A stretch of 8,593 bases of DNA from Kangiellaceae bacterium (GTDB lineage: Bacteria; Pseudomonadota; Gammaproteobacteria; Enterobacterales; Kangiellaceae). Position numbers and translations under genes: made by a program. Of this stretch, positions 6,227-8,593 are shown piece after piece. The DNA lies in the NCBI GenBank assembly GCA_030148365.1, contig JASBTO010000190.1, forward strand, positions 1 through 8,593, read 5' to 3'. Every line of letters begins with the position of its first letter. The first letter of the stretch is position 1. The notes beneath the pieces were generated by a model. The model was given only the letters and a program-made list of their open reading frames with translations. It was not told where the DNA came from and did no database searches.

Positions 6227-6274
6227 CTGATTGATGAATTTTCAACAATTGATAACTCCAGGAGAGAAAAGTCC

Positions 6275-6562
6275 ATGAGTATCCGTCCTTTACACGATCG
6301 CGTCATTGTTCGTCGCATGGAAGAGGAAACCTTGTCCGCAGGTGGCATCGTGATCCCTGACAACGCCAAGGAAAAGCCCAGCCGCGGCGAAGTGATTGCT
6401 GTAGGTAATGGCAAAATTCTGGACAACGGCGAAGTCCGTGGTCTCGACGTCAAAGTCGGCGACAAGGTCCTGTTCGGCAAGTATTCCGGCAACGAAGTCA
6501 AAGTTGACGGCGAAGAACTGCTGGTAATGCGGGAAGACGACATCATGGCGGTCGTCGAGTAA
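6275..6562 (+). CDS. groES: Co-chaperonin GroES (Hsp10)
   Basis: GroES forms the seven-subunit lid that closes the GroEL folding chamber in the cytoplasm. The product is 95 residues (97 in E. coli). It begins MSIRPLHDRVIVRRMEEE. The mobile loop (about residues 16-33) carries SAGGIVIPD, with the hydrophobic IVI tripeptide at 25-27 that docks on GroEL. The remaining beta-barrel pattern is intact: RGEVIAVGNGK, VKVGDKVLFGKYSG, EELLVMREDDIMAVVE. The ATG at 6275 has AGGAGAG about nine bases upstream and matches the family start; the frame is open upstream, but that part lies in the leader and promoter. Expression should be heat-inducible through the sigma-32 promoter and the CIRCE-like site. groEL follows after an unusually long 164-base gap. 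Confidence 0.98.
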   Translation: MSIRPLHDRVIVRRMEEETLSAGGIVIPDNAKEKPSRGEVIAVGNGKILDNGEVRGLDVKVGDKVLFGKYSGNEVKVDGEELLVMREDDIMAVVE

Positions 6563-6726
6563 GACGGCTTCTGCGCTCCGGCGGTGTTTTACCAGGTTTT
6601 GCGGGTGCCCGGGTACCAGAATGCAAGCCTCGCCCCTGCAACGCCCCGCCAGAGAACAATGAGCCTTCGTCTTGTTGAACCCCCGTACAGAATTGCTAAC
6701 GAATCAGAGAACACGAGGAATTGATA
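6563..6726 (+). other. Long 164-base groES-groEL spacer
   Basis: Most groESL operons I know have a spacer of roughly 30-60 bases (about 43 in E. coli). This one holds an imperfect stem, TTGC-GGG (6599-6605) pairing with CCC-T-GCAA (6634-6641, one bulged T), and a possible 21-codon frame MSLRLVEPPYRIANESENTRN (6659-6724). That frame ends two bases before the groEL ATG and runs through its ribosome binding site. A 13-codon frame from 6621 overlaps its start as ATGA. Neither has a strong ribosome binding site, and no promoter in the spacer is convincing. Confidence 0.5.
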
Positions 6727-8367
6727 ATGTCTAAAGAAGTTCGTTTTGGAGATGACGCCCGCAGCCAGATGGTCAAGGGTGTCAACACACTGGCCAACGC
6801 CGTCAAGGTAACCCTGGGCCCCAAGGGCCGTAATGCGGTACTGGACAAGAGCTTTGGTGCACCGACTGTCACCAAGGACGGCGTCTCCGTCGCCAAGGAA
6901 ATCGAGCTGGAGAACAAGTTCGAGAACATGGGCGCACAGATGGTCAAGGAAGTTGCTTCCCAGACTTCTGACATCGCCGGTGACGGTACCACCACCGCGA
7001 CCGTATTGGCCCAGTCCATCCTGACCGAAGGCCTGAAAGCCGTCGCCGCCGGGATGAACCCGATGGACCTCAAGCGCGGTATCGACAAAGCAGTCACTGC
7101 CGCCGTTGAAGAGCTCAAGAAGCTGTCCGTGCCCTGCAAGGACGACAAGGCTATCGCCCAGGTGGGTACCATTTCCGCCAACTCCGACTCCAGCATCGGC
7201 GACATCATCGCTGAAGCCATGACCAAAGTCGGCAAGGAAGGCGTCATCACCGTTGAAGAAGGTTCCGGCATGCACAACGAACTGGACGTCTTCGAAGTCA
7301 TGCAGTTCGATCGCGTCTACCTGTCTCACTACTTTATCAACAACCAGGACAACATGGCGGCCGAGCTCGACTCTCCGTACATCCTGCTGGTCGACAAGAA
7401 GATTTCCAACATCCGTGATCTGCTGCCGACCCTGGAAGCCGTTGCCAAATCCGGCAAGCCACTGCTGATCATCGCCGAAGACGTGGAAGGCGAAGCCCTC
7501 GCGACTCTGGTTGTGAACAACATCCGTGGCATCGTCAAGGTTGCTGCCGTCAAGGCACCGGGCTTTGGTGATCGTCGCAAGGCCATGCTGGAAGATATCG
7601 CCATCCTGACCGGTGCGACCGTGATTTCCGAAGAAGTCGGCCTCAACCTTGAAGGCGCGACTCTGGACGACCTCGGTACCGCCAAGCGCATCCAGATCAC
7701 CAAGGAAAACACCACCATCATTGATGGCGCCGGTGAGTCCAAGCTGATCGAAGGCCGGGTCAACCAGATCCGTGCGCAAATCGAAGAGACTTCTTCCGAT
7801 TACGATCGCGAGAAACTTCAGGAGCGTGTTGCCAAGTTGGCCGGCGGTGTGGCCGTCGTCAAGGTAGGCGCCGCCACCGAAGTCGAAATGAAAGAAAAGA
7901 AAGCCCGCGTTGAAGACGCCCTGCACGCCACCCGCGCCGCCGTTGAAGAAGGCGTGGTTCCCGGTGGTGGTGTCGCACTGGTCCGGGCCATTGCCGCGGT
8001 TACCAACCTGGAAGGCGACAATGCCGATCAGGACGCCGGTATCGCTATCGCCCGTCGCTCCATGCAGGCGCCGTTGCGTCAAATCGTGACCAACGCCGGC
8101 GACGAAGCCTCCGTGGTTCTCGACAAGGTCGCAGCCGGTGAAGGTAACTACGGTTACAACGCTGCTTCCGGTGAATACGGCGACATGCTCGACATGGGTA
8201 TCCTGGATCCGACCAAGGTAACCCGTACCGCGCTGCAGAATGCCGCTTCCGTCGCCGGCCTGATGATCACTACGGAAGTGATGGTTGCCGAGTTGCCGAA
8301 GGAAGAGTCCGGCATGCCTGATATGGGTGGTATGGGTGGTATGGGCGGAATGGGCGGCATGATGTAA
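6727..8367 (+). CDS. groEL: Chaperonin GroEL (Hsp60)
   Basis: GroEL is the double-ring, ATP-driven folding chamber that works with GroES. The product is 546 residues with full family architecture: equatorial domains at both ends, intermediate and apical domains between, and a C-terminal GGM tail (about 534-545). ATP and hydrolysis residues are present: GDGTTT (85-90; D86 is E. coli D87), D51 (E. coli D52) and D397 (E. coli D398). Apical hydrophobic residues for substrate and GroES binding (Y198, Y202, F203, L233, L236, L258, V262, V263) are kept. The oddity is the stretch DVFEVMQFDRVYLSHYF (187-203), where the family has VVEGMQFDRGYLSPYF: V191, V197 and H201 replace E. coli G192, G198 and P202. 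G192 is the apical-intermediate hinge. The second hinge glycine (E. coli G375) is kept as G374. GAGGA lies seven bases before the ATG; a TTG two codons upstream is too close to it. Confidence 0.98.
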   Translation: MSKEVRFGDDARSQMVKGVNTLANAVKVTLGPKGRNAVLDKSFGAPTVTKDGVSVAKEIELENKFENMGAQMVKEVASQTSDIAGDGTTTATVLAQSILTEGLKAVAAGMNPMDLKRGIDKAVTAAVEELKKLSVPCKDDKAIAQVGTISANSDSSIGDIIAEAMTKVGKEGVITVEEGSGMHNELDVFEVMQFDRVYLSHYFINNQDNMAAELDSPYILLVDKKISNIRDLLPTLEAVAKSGKPLLIIAEDVEGEALATLVVNNIRGIVKVAAVKAPGFGDRRKAMLEDIAILTGATVISEEVGLNLEGATLDDLGTAKRIQITKENTTIIDGAGESKLIEGRVNQIRAQIEETSSDYDREKLQERVAKLAGGVAVVKVGAATEVEMKEKKARVEDALHATRAAVEEGVVPGGGVALVRAIAAVTNLEGDNADQDAGIAIARRSMQAPLRQIVTNAGDEASVVLDKVAAGEGNYGYNAASGEYGDMLDMGILDPTKVTRTALQNAASVAGLMITTEVMVAELPKEESGMPDMGGMGGMGGMGGMM

Positions 8368-8371
8368 TTTT

Positions 8372-8494
8372 TTTGAGCGGTCTTTTTGGCCCCTGGCTTT
8401 GTTGCGAAGCTCGCTGCGCTGCTCATTGACTCATCGTCAACTCCGCTGCTCCCGAGCTCCGCGCCTCACCAGGGACCAAAAATCCTCGCTCAAA
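8372..8494. repeat. Nested long inverted repeat in the groEL 3' region
   Basis: Outer arms pair over about 25 bases: TTTGAGCG (8372-8379) with CGCTCAAA (8487-8494), TTTTTGG (8383-8389) with CCAAAAA (8476-8482), and CCCTGG (8391-8396) with CCAGGG (8469-8474), with small mismatches between. Inside are AGCTCG (8408-8413) with CGAGCT (8453-8458), and a central TTGAC-TCATC-GTCAA (8426-8440). CGCTGCTC occurs as a direct repeat on both sides of the centre (8417-8424, 8444-8451). The layout suggests a dispersed palindromic element of REP type or an mRNA-stabilising 3' structure. No T-run follows on the plus strand. Confidence 0.7.
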
Positions 8495-8512
8495 TGTTGC
8501 CCTTGAGCACCG

Positions 8513-8541
8513 AAAGCCTCTTCTACGGAAGGGGGTTTTTT
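8513..8541 (+). terminator. Intrinsic terminator of groES-groEL
   Basis: CCTCTTC (8517-8523) pairs with GAAGGGG (8528-8534) through one G-U pair, around the loop TACG (8524-8527). C(UACG)G is an extra-stable UNCG-type tetraloop. AAA (8513-8515) can extend the stem by pairing with the first T residues, past one G-G mismatch. Six T (8536-8541) follow at once. It lies 146 bases after the groEL stop. Nothing recognisable follows in 8542-8593. Confidence 0.9.
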
Positions 8542-8593
8542 AAGTTCATCGTCGATTAGTGGGGAGGTTGCCAGTCCTGCCAACGTTAGCCCC

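Noticed and set aside
6672..6703. A sigma-70 promoter for groEL inside the spacer (TTGAAC or TTGTTG)
   Set aside because: No acceptable -10 box lies at 16-18 bases from either hexamer.
6589..8082. A 497-codon open frame on the minus strand
   Set aside because: It is the mirror of groEL; its regular Phe, Gly and Asp-rich translation follows from groEL codon use. Nothing in it resembles a known family. Old annotations contain many such antisense shadows at chaperonin genes.
8368..8374. Run of seven T directly after the groEL stop as a terminator
   Set aside because: No hairpin precedes it; the upstream bases code for the GGM tail. The real terminator is at 8513-8541.
1..8593. CRISPR arrays, tRNA or rRNA genes, insertion sequences, prophage or defence genes
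   Set aside because: None seen: no regularly spaced repeats, no tRNA-like cloverleaf or rRNA sequence, no transposase or integrase motifs. The region is core chromosome.

Overview
The window reads as a chromosomal core region of a gammaproteobacterium. The GC content is fairly high, every gene belongs to a housekeeping or stress-response family, and the gene neighbourhoods (aroQ-accB-accC-prmA, cutA-dsbD, fxsA-groES-groEL) are ones I know from Gammaproteobacteria. A CIRCE-like operator in front of groES suggests a lineage that keeps the HrcA repressor alongside sigma-32, which enteric bacteria do not. I cannot name the genus.

Layout. Minus strand, right to left: cutA (5471-5139) overlaps dsbD (5139-3274) by one base. 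After a 342-base gap comes aroQ (2931-2476), then accB (2450-1998), accC (1957-614) and the first 162 codons of prmA (488-1, cut by the window edge). A perfect 12-bp stem-loop lies between accC and prmA. Plus strand: fxsA (5652-6095), groES (6275-6562) and groEL (6727-8367), followed by a long nested palindrome and a strong intrinsic terminator (8513-8541). The 180-base gap between cutA and fxsA is the divergent promoter region.

Function. The leftward genes cover the last-but-two shikimate pathway enzyme step families (AroQ), the biotin carrier and biotin carboxylase halves of acetyl-CoA carboxylase (AccB, AccC), methylation of ribosomal protein L11 (PrmA), and delivery of reductant to the periplasm (DsbD) with the CutA trimer protein. 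The rightward genes form a heat-shock block: both fxsA and groESL have good sigma-32 promoter matches, and the groESL promoter is overlapped by the CIRCE-like HrcA site.

No undescribed multi-gene system is visible; this is an ordinary core region. Points that deserve a second look are: fxsA appears to start at an AUC codon; GroEL carries substitutions at near-invariant apical-domain positions, including the hinge glycine (E. coli G192) changed to valine; the dual CIRCE/sigma-32 control; a 164-base groES-groEL spacer; the accC-prmA stem-loop; and the nested palindrome after groEL.
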